Source: Planctomycetota bacterium
GTDB lineage: Bacteria; Planctomycetota; UBA8108; JACQVS01
Direction: 5' to 3'
Assembly: GCA_028280485.1 (NCBI GenBank)
Contig: JANQLS010000181.1
Coordinates: 19,543 to 83,542 of the forward strand
DNA: 64,000 nt
This document shows positions 54,395 to 62,629 of the stretch, one piece after another. How positions within the stretch are numbered: the stretch's first letter is position 1; each line of letters begins with the position of its first letter. The notes under the pieces were generated by a model. The model was not told the DNA's origin, made no database searches, and was given only the letters and a program-made list of their open reading frames with translations. The position numbers and the translations under genes are program-made.

Positions 54395-56086
54395 ATGAAT
54401 CGATTGCGACAAGAAGATCTAAGCGCTTCTAAAGAATTTGACGACCCCACCCAAGACATTTATGAAGAAGACGAACAAGCCTTCTCGATCCCTCAGTGGT
54501 TACGCGACACACCCTACTGGGCGGTTTCAGCCGCTCTTCATGTCGTCTTGTTTGCGATTCTTTTAGTTATCTTCACTTCCCCTCCAAACGTTAAAGAAGA
54601 TCTCGTTCCCATCAGTATCAAGCTTCCACCTGAGAAGCCCGAGAAGAAGTATGATCCATCGAAAAAGAGAAAGCTAAAGGATCAGAAAAAAATCCTGCAC
54701 GAGGAGAAGGTAGAAAACCCAGTAATCATTAAAACGTTAGAACCGGTAACTCCTGATATCCCAAAAGGGACGGACCTCGATAAGCAAACGGACGTGGACT
54801 TAAAGGGCGATAGTATCAGCGATGCAATCGCCGTTGGAGGAGGCTTTGCAGGAAAAAACGGACAGCCCTACGGGCATACAAGAAGAGGTCGCATTGGCGG
54901 AACCGAGGAGAGCACAAATGCATTAATCTCTGCACTCAAATGGTTACAACGCCATCAACGCGAAGATGGCGGCTGGAGCTCCAAAGATTTTTCCAAAGAA
55001 TGTTCTCCTCAACAAGGCAATTTAAACTCTGAGCGTTACCCCACGGATCAAGGCTTTGAAGATCATGATGTAGGGGTTACGGGTTTAGCGATGCTCGCCT
55101 TTACGGGATTCGGTCAAACTCACATCGATGGGGATCATCCCGAATTTGTAGAAGTGCTTCGTAAGGCAGTCAAGTTTATGAAATCGCAACAGATCCGATC
55201 TGCTGACAAATTCTTTGACGGCACTTACGGCAAGCGTCCCTTAGGACCAGACGGTGAAGACCTTAAGAAAGATTGGATCTACAATCATGCGATCGCCACC
55301 ATGGCTATGGCAGAACTCTTAGCGATGAGTGGAGACAAGATCAACTTAGAAAAATCGGTAACTTCGGCCGTCAATCTTTGCTTACTCGCACAGAATAATG
55401 GTCTCGGTTGGAAGTACGGCATCAAAGACGGGCGTAATGATACATCGGTTACGGGTTGGATGGTTTTAGCTTTAAAGGCGGCGAAATACGCCGATTTAAA
55501 AATACCTCGATCTCGATTTAACAAAGCCTTTGAGGGCGCGTTGAACTGGTTCGATTCCGCCACCTCTGAAGCATCCGGAAAGACAGGCTACGAAGTTCCC
55601 GGTGATGAAGGTTCAAGACTCGGAGGCTACTATCCCGATGACCCCTATCCTTATTCTAAGGATCTCAGTTGCATGACTGCAGTGTCTGTTTTATGTCGCC
55701 TGTTCGCAGGAGAAAGCCGTACCGACCCCACGATAAAGCGAGGAGCTAGTCTCTTGATGATGCACACCCCTCAATGGCGTGAACAAGAAGGTGAGAAACT
55801 CTCTACGATCAATATGTACTATTGGTATTACGCTTCCTACGCGATGTTTCAATTTGGTGGCAAGCTGTGGGAGGAGTGGAATAAAGACTTAGTACCAGCA
55901 TTACTCTCATCTCAAAGGCAAGCTTTCCACCCAGAAACAGTAAAGCCTTACTGTGTAGATGGCTCTTGGGATCCTATCGGAGAATGGGGAATTGCGGGAG
56001 GACGAGTGTACTCCACGGCGATCGGAGCGATGACCTTAGAGGTTTACTATCGCTATGTGAGAAATGAAACGGGAGAAACGTTCTAA
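54395..56086 (+). CDS. TonB-like anchored protein with squalene-cyclase/prenyltransferase-fold domain, paralogue 2
   Basis: The start is the ATG at 54395, with GAGGAG six bases upstream; a TTG at 54356 is in frame but weaker. The 563-aa product has the same plan as its neighbour: an acidic N-terminus, one helix (YWAVSAALHVVLFAILLVIF), a Lys/Pro linker, a Gly hinge (AVGGGFAGKNGQPYG) and the alpha/alpha-toroid domain with LKWLQRHQREDGGWSSK, LAQNNGLGWKYG and VDGSWDPIGEWGIAGGRVYSTA. Long stretches are identical in protein, but DNA differs at most third positions: codons here are ordinary, not the GGT/CGT-biased set of paralogue 1. So the copies are old and probably differ in expression. Confidence 0.82.
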   Translation: MNRLRQEDLSASKEFDDPTQDIYEEDEQAFSIPQWLRDTPYWAVSAALHVVLFAILLVIFTSPPNVKEDLVPISIKLPPEKPEKKYDPSKKRKLKDQKKILHEEKVENPVIIKTLEPVTPDIPKGTDLDKQTDVDLKGDSISDAIAVGGGFAGKNGQPYGHTRRGRIGGTEESTNALISALKWLQRHQREDGGWSSKDFSKECSPQQGNLNSERYPTDQGFEDHDVGVTGLAMLAFTGFGQTHIDGDHPEFVEVLRKAVKFMKSQQIRSADKFFDGTYGKRPLGPDGEDLKKDWIYNHAIATMAMAELLAMSGDKINLEKSVTSAVNLCLLAQNNGLGWKYGIKDGRNDTSVTGWMVLALKAAKYADLKIPRSRFNKAFEGALNWFDSATSEASGKTGYEVPGDEGSRLGGYYPDDPYPYSKDLSCMTAVSVLCRLFAGESRTDPTIKRGASLLMMHTPQWREQEGEKLSTINMYYWYYASYAMFQFGGKLWEEWNKDLVPALLSSQRQAFHPETVKPYCVDGSWDPIGEWGIAGGRVYSTAIGAMTLEVYYRYVRNETGETF

Positions 56087-56120
56087 TCAGAGCTTTAATC
56101 GTATTTAAAAGAACGATTAC

Positions 56121-56182
56121 TTAACTAGCCCGAAGCGCTAGCGAGGGTATCTTTCCCCTCGCTAGCGCTTCGGGCTAGTTAA
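56121..56182. repeat. Short-form palindromic repeat (62 bp)
   Basis: ttaactagcccgaagcgcta plus inverse end, centre tatcttt. Same family as 31058, 34991 and 58711; as at 31058 it is followed within about 20-60 bases by a terminator. Confidence 0.9.
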
Positions 56183-56195
56183 GGGCTATAGACAT

Positions 56196-56235
56196 AAAAA
56201 AAGCCTCAACTCATCCGCTGGAGTTGAGGCTTTCC
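56196..56235. terminator. Bidirectional intrinsic terminator
   Basis: A-run, aagcctcaactc (56201-56212), loop, gagttgaggctt (56221-56232), Ts. It lies between the converging paralogue 2 and beta-helix genes. The remaining 320 bases to the beta-helix gene (56236-56550) show no feature. Confidence 0.88.
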
Positions 56236-56550
56236 CGGAGTAATTGCCCCTCAATAAAATCGAGGCGACTCCGCTATCATTCGGTTCACTCTCGAATCAC
56301 CCAAGCGCCCCCAAAATTGAGCCTCACTCATCTACGGTGTGCTCAATTCCCCCGGCATCATAGGTCAGTTAACTTATCCTCAGAATTACCGGAGTGTTTG
56401 AGGGGTGAAGGGAGACAAGTTTCCCTACATTTAGATAGACAGTGAAAAGGAACGGAAAAAACCGCGGAAAATATGAAAAACCGCATCTCACTTTCCAGTT
56501 AAGGAAATTCCTTAACAATCGACATCTCAAAACCTGAGAGGCGTAAAAAG

Positions 56551-58671
56551 CTAATTTCTTTCAAAAATGACAGGGCTCTGCTTTAAGTTCACCATCCAGG
56601 GTGATTCTTGAAGTGGCCCCATCTCTTTTATTTTCAACGGTTTAAAACCCAGTTTAAAGGCGGGAGAATCCTTTTTTAATCGGTAGTCGTCTCTCTTTGG
56701 ATTCACAAACAAAGGGTCTTCAACAATGGACTCTAAGTCTTGTTTCCTCTTCTTCTGCCAATCGGAAAGATTTAAACCTCCCGGAAATTGAACGGGCATC
56801 CCTTGAGAATGGAAGTACACATTTTTATTTAGAACAAAGCCATCGTCATTCCAATTACTACCAAGGAGAGGTCCTGTTTTCCAAACCACGATATTGTTTT
56901 TAAATTCAAATGAGATGTGCTTTTCAGCCCGAGTTCGCTGCACTTGCCAACGAAGACTATCGACAAGGATGTTATTGAAAATCTTATTGTCGCGACCGTA
57001 GTGTTGATGAAAAGATCCGGTCTTCGTGCGGTAGACCAAATTGTGACTCATCTCTATTCCCGTAGAACCCTCATCGGTATAGAGCCCCCATCCCCCGTAA
57101 TCCATGGCGTAGATATCATGGATTTTATTGTGAGTTACTTTTGTTCCTGGGGAAACTCCCAAGGTGTATACCCCTCCCATATCCGAAAGCACTCCTTGCC
57201 CGATATGATGGATATGGTTGTAAGAGATGATGTTTTTATAAGCGAGTGAAGGGCGATAACCCCAAGACCAGCCCACCGAGATTCCGGTATAGAAGAGATC
57301 CGAAATCTCATTGTGAACAATTTTGTTTTCTGATGCATGCCCGATCCAAATTCCTACGGCCGATGGATGTAATCGTCCCCCCGATTGGATTCGACAATTA
57401 GAAATTTCGATGCGTTTAATGTGGGAGTCTGGCTTTGAAACTTGAGGAGTTAAAGAACCCGCTTGTGCGGCATGCCCGATTTTTATCCCTCCCGCCCCAA
57501 GATCAAAAAAGTCAGTACCCGACACAACGATATCTCGACTCCCCACCCCAACGGCTAAACCGTAACCGCCCGTGTGCATCACACTTGAGTTTTTGATCTC
57601 AAGATGCCGAGCTCCCACAATGGAAATAGCAGCCGACATCGGCATCTCCGCTTGGGGATAAGAATTTCCCTGGGAAGGACACACCCAATTGGAGTGTCGA
57701 AAAGAAAGCCCTTCGATTCGAACGTGTTCAACAAATTGCTTCTCTTCGATCTTTCCGGTTGCGACTAAAAGTCGTTTCAAACGCGGAGCGATGACTTCGG
57801 TCTCTGAAACCTTTTCTTTCGACTTTGACCAATAAGCTAACTCCCCGCTCTTAGTATCGAGATACCATAAGCCAGGAATGTTAAAAGCTTCTTTCACATT
57901 GAGGGCAATATAGCGTTGCCCTTTTGGAAACGCGCCCCAGCGTCGAGTGGTACGGGTGGGCCCCGTGAATCTTACAATTCGAGTTCCCTCATCTAAATCT
58001 TGGATGCGCATTCGCGAAGCGCTCCAGATGTGGAGGGCTAAGATTTCGATGTCTCTTAGGTTGTGCCAAGAGGATTTAAGGTCACGATCATCGAACCGAA
58101 AGCGGTCGTGCCCCTTGTTATCAAATTGAGGACTGGGAGGTAACTGCTCTTCAACTTTGGAGTAACCTCTATTAGGTATGCGAGGGCGATACCGACGTTG
58201 CCCATCGACAAACAACTGCGAAAAGTTCAACTTTCCATGGTGAACTTCATGAAGGTAGACCCGCCAGCGTCCCCGTTCGTCGACTTTCCAACCTTTAATT
58301 ATTCTCCCCCCACTCAGGATCGGTTTCTCATCTCGATAGTTCTTGATGATGAGAGGAGAGGATTTCGTACCGGAGTCTTCAGGAATAAACTTTAGAGGCT
58401 CAGCGAGTTCATAAAACCCCCCGCGAATCTCGACAACGATGGGGCGATCGCGATGAGGTTCTTGCTGACGAAGTTGACGAGCGGCTAAGAGAGCTCGATT
58501 GGGAGTTTTAAAGGGGCCTCGGTTTTTAATCGTAGTTTCTTCTTCGGCGGATTTACCATCCCATGCGTCACTTCCAGTAGAAGAGACATAAAAATCAGCT
58601 TCAGAAAACACCATACTTGGTACCAGCAAACACCCTAAGCAGAAACATATGAATCGATATTTCTGAAGCAT
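56551..58671 (-). CDS. Secreted right-handed beta-helix protein, GH141-like
   Basis: The 706-aa product has a signal peptide (MLQKYRFICFCLGCLLVPSM, cut after FSEA or nearby), then ADFYVSSTGSDAWDGKS, typical of secreted beta-helix carbohydrate-active proteins, RGGFYELAEPLKFIPEDSGT, ILSGGRIIKGWKV and QLFVDGQRRYRPRIPNRGY, which together resemble the N-terminal half of GH141 proteins (fucosidase/xylanase family). The helix coils lie at about 330-620 with repeated N-x-I/V-x-x-N ladders (SHNLVYRTKTGSF, NKIFNNILVDS), and the end reads FVNPKRDDYRLKKDSPAFKLGF. It probably acts on polysaccharide outside the cell or in the periplasm. The GH141 call is from memory of the motifs; the fold is surer than the family. 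Confidence 0.8.
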   Translation of the reverse strand: MLQKYRFICFCLGCLLVPSMVFSEADFYVSSTGSDAWDGKSAEEETTIKNRGPFKTPNRALLAARQLRQQEPHRDRPIVVEIRGGFYELAEPLKFIPEDSGTKSSPLIIKNYRDEKPILSGGRIIKGWKVDERGRWRVYLHEVHHGKLNFSQLFVDGQRRYRPRIPNRGYSKVEEQLPPSPQFDNKGHDRFRFDDRDLKSSWHNLRDIEILALHIWSASRMRIQDLDEGTRIVRFTGPTRTTRRWGAFPKGQRYIALNVKEAFNIPGLWYLDTKSGELAYWSKSKEKVSETEVIAPRLKRLLVATGKIEEKQFVEHVRIEGLSFRHSNWVCPSQGNSYPQAEMPMSAAISIVGARHLEIKNSSVMHTGGYGLAVGVGSRDIVVSGTDFFDLGAGGIKIGHAAQAGSLTPQVSKPDSHIKRIEISNCRIQSGGRLHPSAVGIWIGHASENKIVHNEISDLFYTGISVGWSWGYRPSLAYKNIISYNHIHHIGQGVLSDMGGVYTLGVSPGTKVTHNKIHDIYAMDYGGWGLYTDEGSTGIEMSHNLVYRTKTGSFHQHYGRDNKIFNNILVDSLRWQVQRTRAEKHISFEFKNNIVVWKTGPLLGSNWNDDGFVLNKNVYFHSQGMPVQFPGGLNLSDWQKKRKQDLESIVEDPLFVNPKRDDYRLKKDSPAFKLGFKPLKIKEMGPLQESPWMVNLKQSPVIFERN

Positions 58672-58710
58672 CCCCTCACTCCAAAGATAAATATAGACTT
58701 CTTCTAACTC

Positions 58711-58771
58711 TTAACTAGCCCGAAGCGCTAGCGAGGGGTGAAAACCCTCGCTAACGCTTCGGGCTAGTTAA
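58711..58771. repeat. Short-form palindromic repeat (61 bp)
   Basis: ttaactagcccgaagcgcta and inverse end with one change (cgctaacg). It lies between two minus-strand genes, just past the end of the transporter gene at 58821. Confidence 0.9.
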
Positions 58772-58820
58772 TCACCTCGCTTTGGACTCAGGTGAGGTTT
58801 AAGTCGACTCCATGCTGAAA

Positions 58821-60797
58821 CTAATCCACCGTCTCCTGGATATAGGTCTTCTCTTTATAGAAAAGAACCACACCTATAAATAAAATTCCAGTGATGAAGA
58901 TAATGGCATCAAAGAACCAAAAATAACTGGGGCCTTCTAATTTCAGGCTACCGTCGTCATTGACAATAAACAAATTCACCATAGCCGTGAATCCGTTTCC
59001 TAACGACATGGGAAGAAGGTAAAGGAACATGATCAACGACTTCATTTTATTAGGCGCTTGAGTGTAAGCAAATTCAAGAGCCGTCACCGAAATCATAATT
59101 TCTGCAATCGTCAGGAAGAGACAGGCTAAAATTTGCCACAAGAAGCTGGGCTTCATCCCTCCACCTTGTAAGGAAAACGAAACTGAACTCCCGGCAGTAG
59201 TTGCAACCGTTCGAGCGCAAGCAACCGGTGGATCTTCCTTTGAATCAACAGAGATGCTGATGGTGGAAGCCTCACTTGTTCTATCTAATCCCGATACTTG
59301 GTAGCGGAAGGTATCCGTTCCTTTGTAATCTTTATTCGGAGTAAAGGTTAAAATGGGTGCTGTGCCATCTAAACGTCCATTTGGAGTCGTATAGTGAGAG
59401 ATCTTTCTATTGGAATTATCGATCTCCTCTCCCGACCCCTCCTCATAAACCGGTGTCGCATCTAAGATCGTATACTTTAGTGGTGCGGCTTCTTTGCTTT
59501 CTTCAACTTCAGTTTTAGGGTCTTCAACTTGTTTTAGAGTGGAATACCCACCCAGGAAAATAGTAACTGGAGCTCCCTCATCGGTGTTGAGTTCTTGACC
59601 GCCGCCTCGCAATTGATCCCCGGTGGGCTCAACTAAGATCCTGACGGTTGCAGGCTCACTTTCAACTCCATCCTTCTTCACGATAAAGGTAAAGGTATCT
59701 TCACCCTGGAATCCATCATTAGGGTGATAAAAGAGATTGGGAAGAGAACCGGATAAAGATCCGTTTTGAGGCTGATTCGTAATTTCATAAGAATCTCGAA
59801 TCCAGGTCTCGAGCATCGCTGGAATCGCAAACGAGATTCCGCCGATGAAGAACCCGATACAAATCTTCCTCACTGCGGTCATCTTGAAGAACTTATCTAC
59901 AGCCGGATAGATAAAGTAACTTAGGATCGGAATAAAGATGATAATGAAGAAGGGATTCGCGGCTTGAATCTGTGAAGGTAAAACGTTGATCCCGGCAAAA
60001 TTTAAATCGAGATTGTACTGAGCTTGAGTAATCCACGAAGATCCCGTTTGATCGAATAAGGCCCAAAACGGAGTGGTGAACAGTAAGACTAAAGCCACCT
60101 TGAAGAAAGCGCTCAAGCCCTCACCACTGAAGGATTCTTTAATGAAATCTTTTCCACCCGCGGGGATGTGAACAAATTTGTTACGACCCAGCCAAAAGAA
60201 CCAAGTAGCTAAAATCATCAAGACTCCCGGCAGACCAAAGGCCGCCCAGGGTCCGTAAGCCTTCAATAAGACGGGAGTGATCAACATCGATAAGAAAGAT
60301 CCGAGGTTGATCGCAAGGTAAAACCATCCGTAGACCTTCTGTAAGAGGTGCTGGTTGTTTTTCCCAAACTGATCCCCCACGTGGGCGGAAACACAGGGTT
60401 TGATTCCTCCCGCCCCAATTGCAATCAGCGTTAAACCGATGCTGAGCCCCAGCCGAGTTTCATCCAAGGCCAGGACGATGTGCCCAGCACAGTAAACGAT
60501 CGACAAACTCATGATCGTGAGATACTTCCCAAAGAAGATATCAGAGATCAGAGACCCGATAACTGGGGTAAAGTAAACCGCCATCACAAAAAGGTGATAC
60601 CAAAACCCAGCATCGGTTTTGCTCATCGGATCTAAGCCATCCGACCCCAATAGGTAATTGGTCATAAAGATGACCAAGATCCCCTTCATTCCGTAAAAAG
60701 AAAAACGTTCAGCAAATTCATTGGAGATGATGTAAGGGATCCCCGAAGGCATGCCATCGGTTGCCGTCGGCGAGGTCAGATACTGTTTTTTTGACAT
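58821..60797 (-). CDS. POT/PTR2 family proton-dependent peptide transporter with inserted Ig/cadherin-like module
   Basis: The 658-aa product has the POT signature E27-F-A-E30-R31-F-S-F-Y-G, helix motif YFTPVIGSLISDIFFGKY and SLGNGFTAM near the end. About 12-14 transmembrane helices are arranged as about 22-330 and 550-650. Between them lies an unusual insert (about 335-548) that is soluble and beta-rich, with two tandem-95/cadherin-like repeats: ITNQPQNGSLSGSLPNLFYH, then GFQGEDTFTFIVKKDGVES, and ISHYTTPNGRLDG, then DYKGTDTFRYQVSG. Normal POT transporters (450-600 aa) lack it. The transport of di- and tripeptides with protons is likely; the insert probably sits outside the membrane. No peptidase gene is adjacent. 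Confidence 0.88.
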   Translation of the reverse strand: MSKKQYLTSPTATDGMPSGIPYIISNEFAERFSFYGMKGILVIFMTNYLLGSDGLDPMSKTDAGFWYHLFVMAVYFTPVIGSLISDIFFGKYLTIMSLSIVYCAGHIVLALDETRLGLSIGLTLIAIGAGGIKPCVSAHVGDQFGKNNQHLLQKVYGWFYLAINLGSFLSMLITPVLLKAYGPWAAFGLPGVLMILATWFFWLGRNKFVHIPAGGKDFIKESFSGEGLSAFFKVALVLLFTTPFWALFDQTGSSWITQAQYNLDLNFAGINVLPSQIQAANPFFIIIFIPILSYFIYPAVDKFFKMTAVRKICIGFFIGGISFAIPAMLETWIRDSYEITNQPQNGSLSGSLPNLFYHPNDGFQGEDTFTFIVKKDGVESEPATVRILVEPTGDQLRGGGQELNTDEGAPVTIFLGGYSTLKQVEDPKTEVEESKEAAPLKYTILDATPVYEEGSGEEIDNSNRKISHYTTPNGRLDGTAPILTFTPNKDYKGTDTFRYQVSGLDRTSEASTISISVDSKEDPPVACARTVATTAGSSVSFSLQGGGMKPSFLWQILACLFLTIAEIMISVTALEFAYTQAPNKMKSLIMFLYLLPMSLGNGFTAMVNLFIVNDDGSLKLEGPSYFWFFDAIIFITGILFIGVVLFYKEKTYIQETVD

Positions 60798-60901
60798 GAA
60801 GGAGTAAACCTAGAATTAATTTGGGAATGAAGATGGTGGGATAGTCAGAGAAGAGTCAGCTTGGACTCTTCTCAAACTGGAGATAAACACCGGAGTGATA
60901 C

Positions 60902-62629
60902 CTAAAACCAACGGTAACCTTTTTTGAGGTATTTTAGCGGAGGCCGTTCGTTACGACCTTTGCCTTCAGGAGAGATATCGGAAAGGAATAAGGCGGTCGC
61001 GTAGACATCCCCATGATTGGGAATGCTCGAAACCTTGCTCTTCTGTCGCTCCTGGAGAAGTTCACCCGATACAGGGTTGTAAGCGGGATCCACCGTGCCA
61101 TTCGGCATCAGTGGGATAGGGCGAAGTGTTTTCTCCCCCACTCCCCCGTACTGTTGATGCCCATTCACTTGCCCGCCTAAGAAGGCGCAGGAAGTCACCG
61201 GCCAGTGAGCCGAGATGTCTTGCCCTGCGATTTTCTTGTCTTTGTCTTTCTGCGATGCTTTCGATCGGAGAATACCGGATACATCTCCGTGAATCGAACG
61301 GCCAAATTCTGAATTGAGAACGATCGTGGTTCGATCGTAGAGGCTCTCACCCGTCTCACCGAGTGGAGTGTTCTTTAATCTATTGACAAAGACTTTGAGA
61401 GGGTCCCAAAGGTCTTCATTGAGCATATTCGTTTGATCTTTTTGCCCTACCGGCTTCCCTCTGCTCCAGAGTCTTCCACGACTCATATGGGAATCGAAAC
61501 GTCTTACATCTCGTGATTCCAGGAACGCGCAACAACTCAAGTTTGCGCGAATGAGTTCGTAAGCCATCATGGCTTGAACATTTGTTTTGGGAGAAAATTT
61601 TGATCGAGCTTTATTCCCGTTCACACTTCGATACGTCATCAATTCATCTTCGGCGTGAACCTTAAAATCTTCTCTAAGCTCAGGGTCTTTAAATAGACTC
61701 TCAACCAAATTGCGATCCAGTGGTTGATCGCGTTGAACTAACTGCTTGTAGATCTTTCGTGCTGAGTTGTAGCTTTTGACGACCTCGATATTTTCATCCT
61801 TTAAGATCGAACTGTTCGCATCGTCGATGAAGGATTGAATCGATTGGTCAACGACATCGCTCGTAGAAGCGGCGAGTTCTCTTAAGAGGCGCTTTAATCG
61901 ACTGGGAGGCCCCGCGTAAATCGTGTGAGCGTGAACCGGACCCAAAGCGTGGTAGTACCCTTTTTTGCCAGTGTACTGAGCTTCATTCAACTCACCATCC
62001 GACAACCAGTAGTGCCATGAAAGATGAGGAAGGGCGTAAGGCTGTCCGTAGACTTCACTGAAGGCTTGCATCACCGAACGTTCATCGTCTTGACGATCAT
62101 GCCGTGAGCTGAACCGATAGCTACCCATGTGTGCGCGTAATCGTTCAGTCGAGTGTCCCGTACCCGTCGACATCGAACTGATGATCGCCATGTCATCAAA
62201 GAGTTCTTTAGCGGGCTGAGCTAAAAAACCGTAGTGGATATTTTTATCTCTGTAAATGCCGTAATTAGGTTGCCCAAATTTAAGGACACGGTAGCGCTCT
62301 TGACTGATGTTATCTAATCGATGCACCACATTATTAGGTGTCATCACTGGGTTGAACATGTCGTATCCCGACCAACCCCCTTCGATGAACCAATAGATCA
62401 AGAAACGTTGATTCTGGTCTCGATCTGAAGCGTCTTTCGCCATCGCCTCAGCTCGGGCTTCATTCGGCAATCCGAATCTGAAGAAGTACGACAGAAAATC
62501 GCTACAAGTCAGACCGAGAGTCGCCACTCCGAGTCGCTTTAAAAACCGACGACGACTGGGGAGACGGGGTAAATCTCTCTGAGACTTTTGAATCTCAATT
62601 TTTGGATCGAGTTCACAGGGACGCTTCAT
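60902..62629 (-). CDS. DUF1501 family protein with Tat-like signal
   Basis: The 575-aa product starts with a twin-Arg leader (SRRRFLKRLGVATLGLTCSD, about 26-45) and the alkaline-phosphatase-like core of DUF1501: FLIYWFIEGGWSGYDMFNP, MSTGTGHSTERLRAHMGSY, FLESRDVRRFDSHMS and TTIVLNSEFGRSIHGD, which keep the His, Asp and Ser/Thr pattern of this sulfatase-related group. DUF1501 proteins in planctomycetes are usually paired with a cytochrome-like DUF1549/DUF1588 gene, as here: the start overlaps the upstream stop by ATGA. Substrate is not known; they are thought to be periplasmic and expressed as a unit. Confidence 0.85.
   Translation of the reverse strand: MKRPCELDPKIEIQKSQRDLPRLPSRRRFLKRLGVATLGLTCSDFLSYFFRFGLPNEARAEAMAKDASDRDQNQRFLIYWFIEGGWSGYDMFNPVMTPNNVVHRLDNISQERYRVLKFGQPNYGIYRDKNIHYGFLAQPAKELFDDMAIISSMSTGTGHSTERLRAHMGSYRFSSRHDRQDDERSVMQAFSEVYGQPYALPHLSWHYWLSDGELNEAQYTGKKGYYHALGPVHAHTIYAGPPSRLKRLLRELAASTSDVVDQSIQSFIDDANSSILKDENIEVVKSYNSARKIYKQLVQRDQPLDRNLVESLFKDPELREDFKVHAEDELMTYRSVNGNKARSKFSPKTNVQAMMAYELIRANLSCCAFLESRDVRRFDSHMSRGRLWSRGKPVGQKDQTNMLNEDLWDPLKVFVNRLKNTPLGETGESLYDRTTIVLNSEFGRSIHGDVSGILRSKASQKDKDKKIAGQDISAHWPVTSCAFLGGQVNGHQQYGGVGEKTLRPIPLMPNGTVDPAYNPVSGELLQERQKSKVSSIPNHGDVYATALFLSDISPEGKGRNERPPLKYLKKGYRWF

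Noticed and set aside
52195..56086. True squalene-hopene cyclases
   Set aside because: They have a TonB-like anchor and QW-like repeats but I see no DxDD catalytic motif.
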